A DNA stretch of 60,936 bases from Dehalococcoidia bacterium. Its GTDB lineage: Bacteria > Chloroflexota > Dehalococcoidia > Lucifugimonadales > Australimonadaceae. Below are positions 8,223-17,176 of this stretch, piece after piece. The notes under the pieces were generated by a model. That model had not been told where the DNA came from. It saw only the letters and a list, made by a program, of their open reading frames with translations, and ran no database searches. A program made the translations under genes and the position numbers. The stretch is from the NCBI GenBank assembly GCA_022449765.1, contig JAKUPZ010000011.1:1-60936 (forward strand). Reading direction: 5' to 3'. Every line of letters begins with the position of its first letter. The first letter of the stretch is position 1.

Positions 8223-9308
8223 ATGAGCATTAACAGTGAATATTTTTTACCTGAGAGTGCTGCTGCCAAATTAGACAAACTTGTCGACCAGATTGAAGAA
8301 AGGCCTGGTCGCTTAGTTAACCCAGAAGAATTAAGGGCATCAGCAGCTTCACTAGATGTTAAAGAAGTCGTCAAGCAATTACCTGAAGGTATTACAGAAG
8401 ACGATTTTATAGGCATTCTAAAACTTGCCATGCTCACTGAATGTGCTACAGACTCATACTCTGCAGTATTTAGAGAAGGTGCAACTACCTACAATGCACC
8501 ATGGCTAGCGCGCTTCAATGACACTGTTTGGACCCCCGATGAATACACTCACTACACTCCATACCAGTACATGCTTCAATCTCTTGGCTACTCAGAAGAA
8601 CAGCTTAAGAATGAAATGACTGATGTCCAGGGTATCCATTATGAACATTGCTGCGGAAAAACTCCTGTTGAATTAACCACATACGGCATTGCACAGGAAT
8701 ATTTAACTGATAACTGGCATGGCATGATCAGTATGCTATTACGTGATGTTGCGCCTTATGCTGCGCAATCTGCCACTGCAGTAAAACGCCGCGAAACTCT
8801 GCATACTATTTGGTACCGTGAAATGACTGCGCTTCAAGTGGAAGAAAACCCGGAACTCATACCTCTTGTTGCCGCAACACTCAAATCATTTCAAATGCCT
8901 GGCACAAGGCTTGTCCCCCATTTTGGCAACCGCGCATTGGAATGGATGGCCAAAGCTAACGTAGATTTCCCCCGGGTCGCATCAGATTTTGTACGTAATT
9001 TCTATGAAGTTGCAGGTAGCATGAAACGTGCAGGCTACCTCTTCGTTGATCTTGCTGCGAAACGAGGCATGAAAGTTGGCCCAGTCCCTTTGAGTTCCAT
9101 CAATAAGGTTTTATCTAAGATTGGTGGTCCTGGGTACGGGATAGTAGGTGAGGCTGTGCTCGATAAATTTGGCGTACCTCGACCCTCTAACGTCAAACAG
9201 ACATCGCCTATCAACATAACTCCCCGGCTATACGAATCCTTCCGTTCTAGTGTAAAGAACGTAATAGCGAGCCGAATCGATAATACTGCAATAATTGGCA
9301 AGGTATAG
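8223..9308 (+). CDS. Acyl-ACP desaturase-like diiron protein
   Basis: The 361-residue protein has the full diiron ligand set of soluble (plant/mycobacterial-type) acyl-ACP desaturases: Glu73, E107-x-x-H110, Glu159 and E191-x-x-H194. The spacings (34, 52, 32) are very close to stearoyl-ACP desaturase. It would introduce a double bond into acyl-ACP in the cytoplasm using O2 and ferredoxin. Overall sequence is otherwise divergent. I chose ATG 8223, preceded by AGGAG, over an in-frame GTG 114 bases upstream. A cyclopropane fatty acid synthase follows 40 bp downstream, which fits: that enzyme methylates cis-double bonds of membrane lipids. Confidence 0.75.
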   Translation: MSINSEYFLPESAAAKLDKLVDQIEERPGRLVNPEELRASAASLDVKEVVKQLPEGITEDDFIGILKLAMLTECATDSYSAVFREGATTYNAPWLARFNDTVWTPDEYTHYTPYQYMLQSLGYSEEQLKNEMTDVQGIHYEHCCGKTPVELTTYGIAQEYLTDNWHGMISMLLRDVAPYAAQSATAVKRRETLHTIWYREMTALQVEENPELIPLVAATLKSFQMPGTRLVPHFGNRALEWMAKANVDFPRVASDFVRNFYEVAGSMKRAGYLFVDLAAKRGMKVGPVPLSSINKVLSKIGGPGYGIVGEAVLDKFGVPRPSNVKQTSPINITPRLYESFRSSVKNVIASRIDNTAIIGKV

Positions 9309-9348
9309 TGACCATCATTCACTTCTCCTACAAGAGCATATTCAGCAG

Positions 9349-10557
9349 ATGACCTCATTTCCATTCAGCTTCATAATCCCGGATTCTTTGGCTAAGAAAA
9401 CCTTCTTCTCAATGGTTCGAAATATCAAAGTTGGAAGCCTTGTTATTGAAACTGCTGATGGTTCAAGTGTTTCATATGACGGGCCAATCAATGGGACTAG
9501 GGCAACATTGATTGTGCGTGACGATTCGTTCTATAAGAAAGTGATTTTTTCAGGTGAGATCGGCTTTGGCGAAGCATATCAGTCCGGAATTTGTGATTCG
9601 CCTGATCTCGTAAAATTGCTTCAGCTCGCACTAGAAAATCGGCAATCCGTTAATCTCAATCAAGGGATTTTAAAGTTTATCTCCAAATTGAAAAACTTGC
9701 GGCAACATCATTCAAGAGCGAACACTGTTTCACAAAGCAAGCATAACATTCATGATCATTACGACTTAGGGAATGATTTTTTCAGACTATTCCTTGACGA
9801 AAGCATGACCTATTCCAGTGCTGTTTTCGCATCTGCCAAACAATCATTAGCAAACGCTCAGCAAAATAAATATAAAAAAATGTGCGAAGCCGCGCAGATA
9901 TCTAAAAAAGATCACGTGCTTGAAATAGGAACCGGATGGGGTGGATTTGCGATATTTGCAGCCAAAACATACGGCTGTAAAGTAACAACCATCACAATCT
10001 CCAATGAGCAATTCAATTTAGCGCGTGACCGTATTAAAAGCGCAGGCTTGGATAAATTGATAACTGTTAAGTTAATTGATTATCGGGAAATCACAGGTAC
10101 TTTTAGTAAAATCGTTTCAATAGAAATGTTCGAAGCAGTTGGAACTGAGTTTTTTGAAGTTTTTTTCCAAAAAAGTTTTGACTCGCTTAAAAAGAATGGT
10201 TTACTGGCGATGCAGGTTATTACAGTACGTGATGAAAATTATGAAGCTCAAAAAAACGGCGTCAACTGGATACAAAAATATATTTTCCCAGGGGGAGTGT
10301 TACCTTCTGTCGAAGAGATGGGGCGTGTTTCCAGCAAAGTAGGGCTGTCCCTAAAGCAAACATCCTCTATTGGCCCTCATTACGCCAAAACTTTAAATAC
10401 CTGGCGCTCCAAATTTTGGGAAAATATTGATGCAGTTCACCAACAAGGCTATGACGAACATTTTATTAAAACATGGGATTATTATCTCGCGGCTTGCGAA
10501 GCAGGCTTCATTACCGGTAATACTGACGATGTTCACATAGTTTTCCAAAAAGCATAA
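9349..10557 (+). CDS. cfa: Cyclopropane-fatty-acyl-phospholipid synthase
   Basis: A 402-residue SAM-dependent enzyme of the CFA/mycolic acid cyclopropane synthase family, which adds a methylene bridge across unsaturated acyl chains in membrane phospholipids. The N-terminal about 120 residues form the lipid-binding domain seen in bacterial Cfa. Then come HDHYDLGNDFFRLFLD, MTYSSAVF, the SAM loop VLEIGTGWGGFAIFAA, EMFEAVG and QKYIFPGG, ending with YYLAACEAGF, all typical. ATG 9349 is preferred to an upstream in-frame TTG that would overlap the desaturase gene. It probably forms a two-gene unit with the desaturase. Confidence 0.93.
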   Translation: MTSFPFSFIIPDSLAKKTFFSMVRNIKVGSLVIETADGSSVSYDGPINGTRATLIVRDDSFYKKVIFSGEIGFGEAYQSGICDSPDLVKLLQLALENRQSVNLNQGILKFISKLKNLRQHHSRANTVSQSKHNIHDHYDLGNDFFRLFLDESMTYSSAVFASAKQSLANAQQNKYKKMCEAAQISKKDHVLEIGTGWGGFAIFAAKTYGCKVTTITISNEQFNLARDRIKSAGLDKLITVKLIDYREITGTFSKIVSIEMFEAVGTEFFEVFFQKSFDSLKKNGLLAMQVITVRDENYEAQKNGVNWIQKYIFPGGVLPSVEEMGRVSSKVGLSLKQTSSIGPHYAKTLNTWRSKFWENIDAVHQQGYDEHFIKTWDYYLAACEAGFITGNTDDVHIVFQKA

Positions 10558-10701
10558 TCCTGCTCAAACCTTTTCTTTAATTTCATGTTTATGACAATTA
10601 ATACTAGCGAATTACTTGTAGTTACTTAAATAATTAATTTTGCGCTTAAATTTGCTGCAATTTACTGTCTTTTTTTCAAGGAAAATTCATTGACCAATAT
10701 T

Positions 10702-10748
10702 GCACAAAATATAGCGATGAATGCCTTGACAGACCCAACATATAGGGG
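10702..10748 (+). promoter_or_regulatory. Pair of NrdR-like boxes upstream of nrdA
   Basis: GCACAAAATATAGCGA (10702-10717) and ACCCAACATATAGGGG (10733-10748) both fit the NrdR consensus ACACWATATATWGTGT at the core (CAA-ATATAG). Their starts are 31 bp apart, the usual three-helical-turn spacing of NrdR box pairs. The second box lies inside the -35/-10 spacer of the candidate nrdA promoter, a good place for repression. The nrdR gene itself is not in this window. Confidence 0.75.
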
Positions 10749-10755
10749 TCATACT
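10726..10755 (+). promoter_or_regulatory. Candidate nrdA promoter
   Basis: A perfect -35 TTGACA (10726-10731), an 18-base spacer and CATACT (10750-10755) as -10. The spacer contains the second NrdR-like box. Transcription would start about 70 bases before the GTG start codon at 10836. Confidence 0.6.
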
Positions 10756-10835
10756 GACCGCTCTAGCCTCTTGGTTTCTAAACCATTTGAGGCATTATTT
10801 AATTATTGGGTTCATTACACTGGAAGGGGGCTTTT

Positions 10836-13253
10836 GTGACCTATACGCCAACTACCGATCTGACAAATCAGCAGGTCCCTGAACAACCATTGGGTGGCAG
10901 CACGGTTGCGCCATCTACCGCCATGCATGTGCGTAAGCGCCACGGTGGGTACGAGACTGCAGATGTAATGAAAATTGTTCGCGCTGTAGAACGTTCCAGC
11001 GGCGGATTAGAGAATGTTGATCCACTGCGCGTAGCTACACGTACAATTAGCGGTCTCTATGACGGTGCCACAACTCAAGAATTAGATGAACTTTCTATAC
11101 GCACTGCGGCTTCATTGATAGCCGAAGAACCAGAATACTCGAGGTTAGCGGCTAGGCTACTCAACGTCTATATAGATAAAGAAGTACATAACCAGGACAT
11201 TCACTCATTTTCCCAATCTGTGCGCATGGGCCATGCATTAGGATTGATGGACGATAGAGTAGCGGAGTTTGTGTCTGAAAATTCTCGTAAATTAAACAAT
11301 GCAATTCAAGAAGAATGCAGTAATTTGTTTGAATATTTCGGCGTACGTACTCTGTATGATCGGTATCTGCTCAAGCACCCAGAGAACCGAAACTCATTAG
11401 AGACTCCTCAATACTTCTTTCTTCGCGTTGCTTGCGGCTTAGCCGAAACGCCAACTGAAGCTATTAGCCTTTACCAGCTCATGTCGAATTTAGACTACAT
11501 GCCAAGTTCGCCTACTCTATTCAATTCAGGCACAAGGCATCCGCAAATGTCTTCTTGCTACCTGCTCGATTCGCCAATAGATGACCTGGAGGCCATCTAC
11601 AACAAATACACAGATATCGCAAAGCTTTCTAAATTTGCTGGAGGCATTGGAGTCTCCTTTTCAAGGGTTCGTTCTCAAGGTTCACTTATAGCTGGAACCA
11701 ATGGTCAATCAAATGGAATTGTGCCATGGCTAAAGACTTTAGATTCATCAGTTGCCGCTGTGAACCAAGGCGGCAAACGCAAAGGTGCAGCATGCGTTTA
11801 TGTTGAAACATGGCATGCTGATATAGAAGACTTTTTAGAATTGAAGGACAATACAGGAGATGAAGCTAGGCGTGCACATAACCTAAATCTAGCAAATTGG
11901 GTGCCAGATTTATTTATGCAACGAGTCGAAGACGACGCTCTTTGGTCTCTTTTCGATCCAAAAGTTACTCCTGAGTTGGTAGATACTTTTGGCGAAGAAT
12001 TTGAAAAACGATTCGTTGAAGCTGAATCAAAGCATTTATATGTAAAGCAGCTGCCTGCACGAGAGCTCTATGCGCGCATGATGCGTACTTTAGCTCAAAC
12101 GGGTAATGGATGGATGACCTTCAAGGATACTTCTAATAAAAAATCCAATCAGACCTTAAAGCAAGAAAACGTAATACACCTCTCCAATCTCTGTACTGAA
12201 ATATTAGAGGTGACTAATAACGATGAAACTGCAGTGTGTAATTTAGGCTCCATAAATCTTGGGCATTTTGTCACGCATGAAGGAAAATTTGAATTCGAAA
12301 GACTGGGAGACGTAGCTCGCACCGCGGTGCTATATCTTGATCGCGTAGTAGACATTAACTTTTACCCGACGAGCTCATCTGCCTATTCAAATAATAAATG
12401 GAGGCCTGTAGGGCTTGGAGTTATGGGGCTACAGGATGTGCTTTTCAAAATGCGAATTCCATTCGATAGTCAGTCTGCACGATCACTCGCAGGACAAATT
12501 CAAGAGGAAATTTATTTCTCTGCCCTATCTACCTCTTGTGATCTTGCTGAAAAGTATGGCCCGCACGAGACCTTCAAGGATTCGAGAGCTTCAAACGGTG
12601 ATTTGCAATTTGATTTTTGGGGGGTAGAGCCTACTAAAAAAGAATGGCCTACTTTAAAAGAAAAGATCAAGCAATTCGGACTGAGGAACTCGCTACTCAT
12701 TGCGATTGCACCTACAGCAACCATAGCATCAATTTCTGGTGCATACGAATGTATAGAACCACAGGTATCTAATCTGTTCAAGCGTGAAACTCTTTCAGGA
12801 GAATTCCTGCAAGTCAATAACTACCTAGTTGCTGACCTTAAAAAACATGGGCTCTGGAATGAAGAAATTCGAAATAAAATTAAAGTTGGTGACGGCTCAA
12901 TTCAGCATATAGGCGAAATTCCTGAAGACATTCGACAGCTATACCAAACAGCGTGGGAATTGCCCCAGAAGGCTTTGATTGATATGGCTGCAGCTCGTGG
13001 TCCTTACATAGACCAAAGCCAATCTCTAAACTTATTTATGGCATCGCCAACTATAGGGAAATTATCTTCTATGTACTCCTATGCATGGAAATCAGGTTTA
13101 AAAACAACTTATTACTTGCGCTCTCGACCAGCCACACGCATATTACAAACTACGACTACTACGGCTGCTTCGACTCCCGCTAAGGAATACACTGACGCAG
13201 AGGCTTTAGCCTGCTCATTAGAGAACCCTGAATCGTGTGATGCCTGCCAGTAA
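10836..13253 (+). CDS. nrdA: Ribonucleoside-diphosphate reductase, class I alpha subunit
   Basis: The 805-residue catalytic subunit reduces ribonucleoside diphosphates to deoxyribonucleotides with the NrdB radical. An N-terminal ATP-cone (residues about 35-120, from KRHGGYETADVMKIVRAVERSSGG) gives overall dATP/ATP control. The 10-stranded barrel contains SSCYLLDSPIDD (first redox Cys), NLCTEI (thiyl radical Cys), CNLGSINL (second redox Cys) and PTATIASISG. The C-terminal CDAC pair regenerates the active-site disulfide. GTG 10836 is preferred because GGAAGGGGG precedes it by five bases. Expression is probably controlled by NrdR boxes upstream. nrdB follows after a 196-bp gap with its own promoter. 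Confidence 0.96.
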   Translation: MTYTPTTDLTNQQVPEQPLGGSTVAPSTAMHVRKRHGGYETADVMKIVRAVERSSGGLENVDPLRVATRTISGLYDGATTQELDELSIRTAASLIAEEPEYSRLAARLLNVYIDKEVHNQDIHSFSQSVRMGHALGLMDDRVAEFVSENSRKLNNAIQEECSNLFEYFGVRTLYDRYLLKHPENRNSLETPQYFFLRVACGLAETPTEAISLYQLMSNLDYMPSSPTLFNSGTRHPQMSSCYLLDSPIDDLEAIYNKYTDIAKLSKFAGGIGVSFSRVRSQGSLIAGTNGQSNGIVPWLKTLDSSVAAVNQGGKRKGAACVYVETWHADIEDFLELKDNTGDEARRAHNLNLANWVPDLFMQRVEDDALWSLFDPKVTPELVDTFGEEFEKRFVEAESKHLYVKQLPARELYARMMRTLAQTGNGWMTFKDTSNKKSNQTLKQENVIHLSNLCTEILEVTNNDETAVCNLGSINLGHFVTHEGKFEFERLGDVARTAVLYLDRVVDINFYPTSSSAYSNNKWRPVGLGVMGLQDVLFKMRIPFDSQSARSLAGQIQEEIYFSALSTSCDLAEKYGPHETFKDSRASNGDLQFDFWGVEPTKKEWPTLKEKIKQFGLRNSLLIAIAPTATIASISGAYECIEPQVSNLFKRETLSGEFLQVNNYLVADLKKHGLWNEEIRNKIKVGDGSIQHIGEIPEDIRQLYQTAWELPQKALIDMAAARGPYIDQSQSLNLFMASPTIGKLSSMYSYAWKSGLKTTYYLRSRPATRILQTTTTTAASTPAKEYTDAEALACSLENPESCDACQ

Positions 13254-13393
13254 GAATTAAGAGTTCATTATCAAATTATTGTTCCCTCCAAATCAGATGC
13301 AGTTTTCGAGTTTTAGATTAAGCTCCTCTGGTTTGGAACGCTTAAGTAAGTGAATATGCAATTAAATTAATAGACCTGGTCCTTATAAGTGCT

Positions 13394-13421
13394 TTGGTCA
13401 AATCTGTATTCTAGATACAAT
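13394..13421 (+). promoter_or_regulatory. Candidate nrdB promoter
   Basis: TTGGTC (13394-13399), 16 bases, then TACAAT (13416-13421), about 28 bp before the nrdB ATG. The box closely resembles the MFS promoter at 6266-6293. No NrdR-like box was seen in the 196-bp nrdA-nrdB gap, so the two subunits may be controlled differently. Confidence 0.45.
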
Positions 13422-13449
13422 AGAGATAGTTGAGTTTAGGAAGGTAATC

Positions 13450-14448
13450 ATGATCCTAGAACCTGGTCTTAATCTTACTTTACGTCCAATGCGCTACCCC
13501 GATTTCTACGAAATGTATAAGAATGGTATCCGTAATACTTGGACAGTTGATGAAGTTGAATTTTCCGACGATATCAAAGATCTAAACGGGAAGCTTACGG
13601 ACCCTGAACGGCATTTAATTAGGAGGCTCGTTGCTTTCTTTGCCACTGGGGATTCGATAGTAGCCAATAATTTAGTCTTGAATCTATACAAGCACATCAA
13701 TTCACCAGAAGCGCGCCTGTATTTATCAAGGCAATTATTTGAAGAGGCTGTACATGTCCAGTTCTACCTTACATTGCTTGATACATATATTCCTGACATA
13801 GATGAACGCCACGAAATGTTCCGAGCTATCGATACAATCCCTTCCATCAAAAAAAAGGCTGATTTTGGATTTAAATGGATTGATTCTGTCTATAAATTAG
13901 ACTCTTTAGACAATATGGGCGAAAAGCGTCAATTCTTACTTAATTTAATCTGCTTCGCGACCTGTATTGAAGGGTTATTTTTCTACGCAGCCTTCGCCTA
14001 TGTTTATTTCATGCGATCAAAAGGCCTATTAAACGGACTCGCATCCGGTACAAACTGGGTTTTCCGAGATGAATCTGCTCATATGGGCTTTGCTCTAGAA
14101 GTTGTGCGGCAAGTTCGTGATGAATATCCTGATCTTTTTGATCAGGATATGAAGGATCAAGTACTGCAAATGATTCAAGAAGCCGTCGATTGTGAAACAC
14201 AATTTGCTGAGGATTTGTTGCACGATGGAGTTGCGGGATTGACTGTACAAGAGGTTCGTCAGTACTTAGAGTACGTTGCAGATCAACGCCTAACGAACCT
14301 AGATTTACCCATCCATTATGGTACGCGTAATCCACTGACTTTCATGGAATTACAAGATGTCCAAGAATTATCTAATTTCTTTGAGAGAAGGGTCTCTGCA
14401 TATCAGGTTGCCGTAACAGGGCAGGTCTCTCTAGACGAAGATTTCTAA
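13450..14448 (+). CDS. nrdB: Ribonucleoside-diphosphate reductase, class I beta subunit
   Basis: A 332-residue ferritin-like radical-generating subunit. All metal ligands are visible: Asp68, Glu99, His102 (EAVH), Glu174, Glu208 and His211 (ESAH). Tyr106 lies four residues after His102, at the position of the E. coli stable tyrosyl radical, so this is a tyrosyl-radical type rather than the Phe-substituted class Ic. The extreme C-terminus (SLDEDF) would dock into NrdA. GGAAGG lies just before the ATG. It ends 22 bp before the convergent malic enzyme gene. Confidence 0.96.
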   Translation: MILEPGLNLTLRPMRYPDFYEMYKNGIRNTWTVDEVEFSDDIKDLNGKLTDPERHLIRRLVAFFATGDSIVANNLVLNLYKHINSPEARLYLSRQLFEEAVHVQFYLTLLDTYIPDIDERHEMFRAIDTIPSIKKKADFGFKWIDSVYKLDSLDNMGEKRQFLLNLICFATCIEGLFFYAAFAYVYFMRSKGLLNGLASGTNWVFRDESAHMGFALEVVRQVRDEYPDLFDQDMKDQVLQMIQEAVDCETQFAEDLLHDGVAGLTVQEVRQYLEYVADQRLTNLDLPIHYGTRNPLTFMELQDVQELSNFFERRVSAYQVAVTGQVSLDEDF

Positions 14449-14470
14449 GCAATAAAAACTCAAGGTTATA

Positions 14471-15820
14471 TTAAGGCTCAAGCTGCTCAAGCCCATCTTC
14501 CTCACCAACACCAGTAGCCACAGCAGCTTTGCCAACTTCATAAGCTACTCTCTGGTGGAGTGATAGATCTAATGGGTTCGGGCTTAGTTCGCCAGGTAGA
14601 GTAGATTGCCACAGCGCGCGCGATGCTGCAATTAACATATCTCGGTTAATTGTAGTTGCATGCACACCTAAGGCTCCACGCCATATACCTGGGTACCCTA
14701 AAACGTTATTAACTGAAGTGCCATCAGCTGCAAGCGCAGCGCCTGCCCCAAGTGCAACAGCAGGCAAGATCTCAGCATCCGGATTCGATAGTGCAAAAAT
14801 AATTTGGCCGTTCCTAATGCTATCCTCAGGAATTAGCCCTGGTACTCCTGTAGTCGCAATAACGACGTCAGCAAGAGCCATCACTTCCTCTAGTGAGGAC
14901 TGTTTGCCTCCAAGAGATTGATGGCGCACTAAACATGCCTCATCTAGGTCAGCCCCTAATACTGGCTTGTCACTAGCATCCATGAGCAATTTAGAAATAG
15001 AAAGACCTGCAGCTCCCAGCCCTATTTGCCCAATAGTCACATCACTTAAGTTTTTCCCAGTAGCCCTTAATGCACTCATTACAGCGCCTAAAACAACGGC
15101 TGCGGTACCATCTTGATCGTCTTGCATAACAGGGATACTCAATCGCTTGCGAAGCTTTTCAACTATCTCAAAACACCAAGGGGAGGCAATATCTTCTAAA
15201 TGTATGCCGCTGTACGTAGGGGAGACACGTACCACCGCATCTACAAAATCATCAACGCTAGACGCGTTCACCAATAGAGGTGCTCCATTAACGCCTGCAA
15301 ATTGCTGAAGTAACGCGGCTTTACCTTCCATAACAGGCATTGAAGGAGGTAAGCCAATATTCCCCAAGCCTAAAACTGCCGTGCCATCAGTAACTATGGC
15401 AACCGTATTCCCTATTGAAGTAAACCTGCGAGCTAAAATTGGGTCATCAACTATAGCACGACAAACTTCCGCAACACCGGGAGTATAAATTTTCCTGAGC
15501 ATAGCTACGCTGTCAACCGGATGCCTGCTAATTATTTGGATCTTCCCTCCCTGATGGAGATCCATAACCTCATCACGTGTTTCAACAACCTTGACGCCGT
15601 GGATTCCTGCAATCGCTTTTAAAACTTCCATCAAATGAGATTCGTCTTCTACGTATACATCGATGTCTCGCAACACATGATTTTGGCTAATGTGCATAGT
15701 CTGTATGTTGCCAATGTTTGCCCCTGCACCTCCAATTGCCGTTGCTAGCGACCCAAGTACTCCAGGTACGTTTTCATTGCTCACTTGGACAGTACGAATC
15801 AAGCCATAATTCATAGTCAT
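14471..15820 (-). CDS. NAD(P)-dependent malic enzyme with N-terminal ACT domain
   Basis: A 449-residue protein that oxidatively decarboxylates malate to pyruvate. Residues about 5-80 form an ACT regulatory domain (TVQVSNENVPGVLGSLATAIGGAGANIGNIQT), followed by the malic enzyme N-domain with KIYTPGVAEVCRAI and TDGTAVLGLGNIG, the metal/substrate segment MPVMEGKAAL and MQDDQDGTAAVVLG. A Rossmann domain IGQIGLGAAGLSISKLL and ALSNPDAEI come last. The ACT domain suggests allosteric control by an amino acid or other small ligand. Start ATG 15820 is chosen for the GGAGG nine bases upstream. It is convergent with nrdB and divergent from the hydrolase at 15899. Confidence 0.93.
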   Translation of the reverse strand: MTMNYGLIRTVQVSNENVPGVLGSLATAIGGAGANIGNIQTMHISQNHVLRDIDVYVEDESHLMEVLKAIAGIHGVKVVETRDEVMDLHQGGKIQIISRHPVDSVAMLRKIYTPGVAEVCRAIVDDPILARRFTSIGNTVAIVTDGTAVLGLGNIGLPPSMPVMEGKAALLQQFAGVNGAPLLVNASSVDDFVDAVVRVSPTYSGIHLEDIASPWCFEIVEKLRKRLSIPVMQDDQDGTAAVVLGAVMSALRATGKNLSDVTIGQIGLGAAGLSISKLLMDASDKPVLGADLDEACLVRHQSLGGKQSSLEEVMALADVVIATTGVPGLIPEDSIRNGQIIFALSNPDAEILPAVALGAGAALAADGTSVNNVLGYPGIWRGALGVHATTINRDMLIAASRALWQSTLPGELSPNPLDLSLHQRVAYEVGKAAVATGVGEEDGLEQLEP

Positions 15821-15898
15821 ATACGCAGTCCTCCAGTTGGTCCTAGATAAGTATCGCACTTAGGCTTTAGAATCGGCTCTAGTTACAAGGAGATTTTC

Positions 15899-16765
15899 AT
15901 GCCAAATGTGTGCTTAGATGACTGTCAGATTGAATATGATGATACAGGTTCAGGACTTCCCTTGATTTTCTGCCATGAGTTTGCAGGAAGCATGGAAAGC
16001 TGGGATTTACAAAAAAGCTATTTTTCTCGGCGCTATCGAGTCATTTCCTATAATGCCAAAGGCTACCCTCCATCTTCTATCCCCGATGATTGGCAAGAAT
16101 ATACATATGACCATCAAGTAAAAGTTCTCCTTGAGTTACTAAATCATCTAGGCATACAGCAGGCCTATATTTGCGGGTTGTCGATGGGTGCATATACTGC
16201 CTTACAATTTGGCATTAATCATCCCAATAGGTGCCTAGGTATCATATCTGCGGGAGTAGGTACAGGCAGTGCGGATCCTAAAAGGTTTTTAAAAGAATCC
16301 GAGACTCGTGCATCATTATTGGAAGAAAAAGGGATGAATGGAATGGACTCTTACTTAGCGGGGGCAACGCGAATCCGGTTCAAGGCAAAAGATCCGTTAG
16401 GATGGGAAGTGTTTTCAAATTTATTTCACCTACACTCCCCTAAGGGGTCTGCAAATACTTTACGGGGTTTTCAGGGTCGACGACCAGGCATTTTCTCATT
16501 GCAAAAAGAATTAAAAAACCTCAATGTGCCTTTATTAGTTATCTATGGTGATGAGGATGATCCTTGCATTGAACCTTCCCTATTCATAAAAAGAAATGTA
16601 CCTAGATGTGGGTTGGCGGTACTACCGCAAACTGGGCACGCCTGCAATCTTGAAGAACCTGCTAGTTTCAATTACCTAGTAGCAGAGTTCTTGGCAAATA
16701 CTGAATCTGGGAAATGGAATGAAATGCCAGAGGATAGTGGTGATAATTGGGCAATAAATCGTTAA
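15899..16765 (+). CDS. Alpha/beta-hydrolase
   Basis: A 288-residue alpha/beta-hydrolase. The oxyanion region is HEFAGSMESW (residues 26-35), the nucleophile elbow is G-L-S95-M-G, the acid is in YGDEDDPC and the catalytic His in TGHACNLEEP. It belongs to the broad family of 3-oxoadipate enol-lactonases, epoxide hydrolases and esterases; the substrate is not determinable. AAGGAG precedes the ATG. It ends overlapping by 4 bp the convergent RidA gene. Confidence 0.88.
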   Translation: MPNVCLDDCQIEYDDTGSGLPLIFCHEFAGSMESWDLQKSYFSRRYRVISYNAKGYPPSSIPDDWQEYTYDHQVKVLLELLNHLGIQQAYICGLSMGAYTALQFGINHPNRCLGIISAGVGTGSADPKRFLKESETRASLLEEKGMNGMDSYLAGATRIRFKAKDPLGWEVFSNLFHLHSPKGSANTLRGFQGRRPGIFSLQKELKNLNVPLLVIYGDEDDPCIEPSLFIKRNVPRCGLAVLPQTGHACNLEEPASFNYLVAEFLANTESGKWNEMPEDSGDNWAINR

Positions 16766-17157
16766 TTTACTACCGCAAATGCCTCTACCTCTATTAAATA
16801 ATCTGGATTTGCCAAAGCTTCAATAATGACCATAGAGCTAGCAGGCGGGTCATATTCAAGGCGATATTCGTTCTGAGCCTGGCGAGCTGCTTCCACGTCA
16901 GCATTTTTGGTCAAAAAAATAGTTACTTTGACGATATCGTTCATTGTGCCACCAGCGGCCTCAATTGCAATTCGGAGGTTTTCGTTGATCTGGCGTGCTT
17001 GTGCAAGCGTATCCCCTAGTCCGACTACCTCACCTGCTTGATTTCGTGATGTTTGACCTGAGATCCAGAGGAGGTTCCCGCTACGTACAACATGTGCATA
17101 ACGATCACCGGGCGGAGGTGCAAGTGCTTTCGGATTAATTCTTATAATTTCACTCAT
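16762..17157 (-). CDS. RidA family protein (YjgF/UK114), Arg-deficient
   Basis: The 131-residue RidA-fold trimer subunit shows WISGQTSRNQAGEVVG, QINENLRIAIEAAGGTMNDIVKVTIFL and EVEAFAVV. RidA proper deaminates enamine/imine intermediates using a conserved arginine in a PARS motif. Here the corresponding segment is PASS, so the arginine is a serine, and this is probably an Rid subfamily with another role. ATG 17157 gives the family length. The longer in-frame extension would run into the SDR gene. It lies 19 bp after the SDR gene and is probably co-transcribed with it. Confidence 0.85.
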   Translation of the reverse strand: MSEIIRINPKALAPPPGDRYAHVVRSGNLLWISGQTSRNQAGEVVGLGDTLAQARQINENLRIAIEAAGGTMNDIVKVTIFLTKNADVEAARQAQNEYRLEYDPPASSMVIIEALANPDYLIEVEAFAVVN

Positions 17158-17176
17158 TTTAGAATTCTCTACTTTC

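Noticed and set aside
10139-10342. 67-residue frame within the cfa gene
   Set aside because: Internal shadow frame of the cyclopropane synthase; no own start signals.
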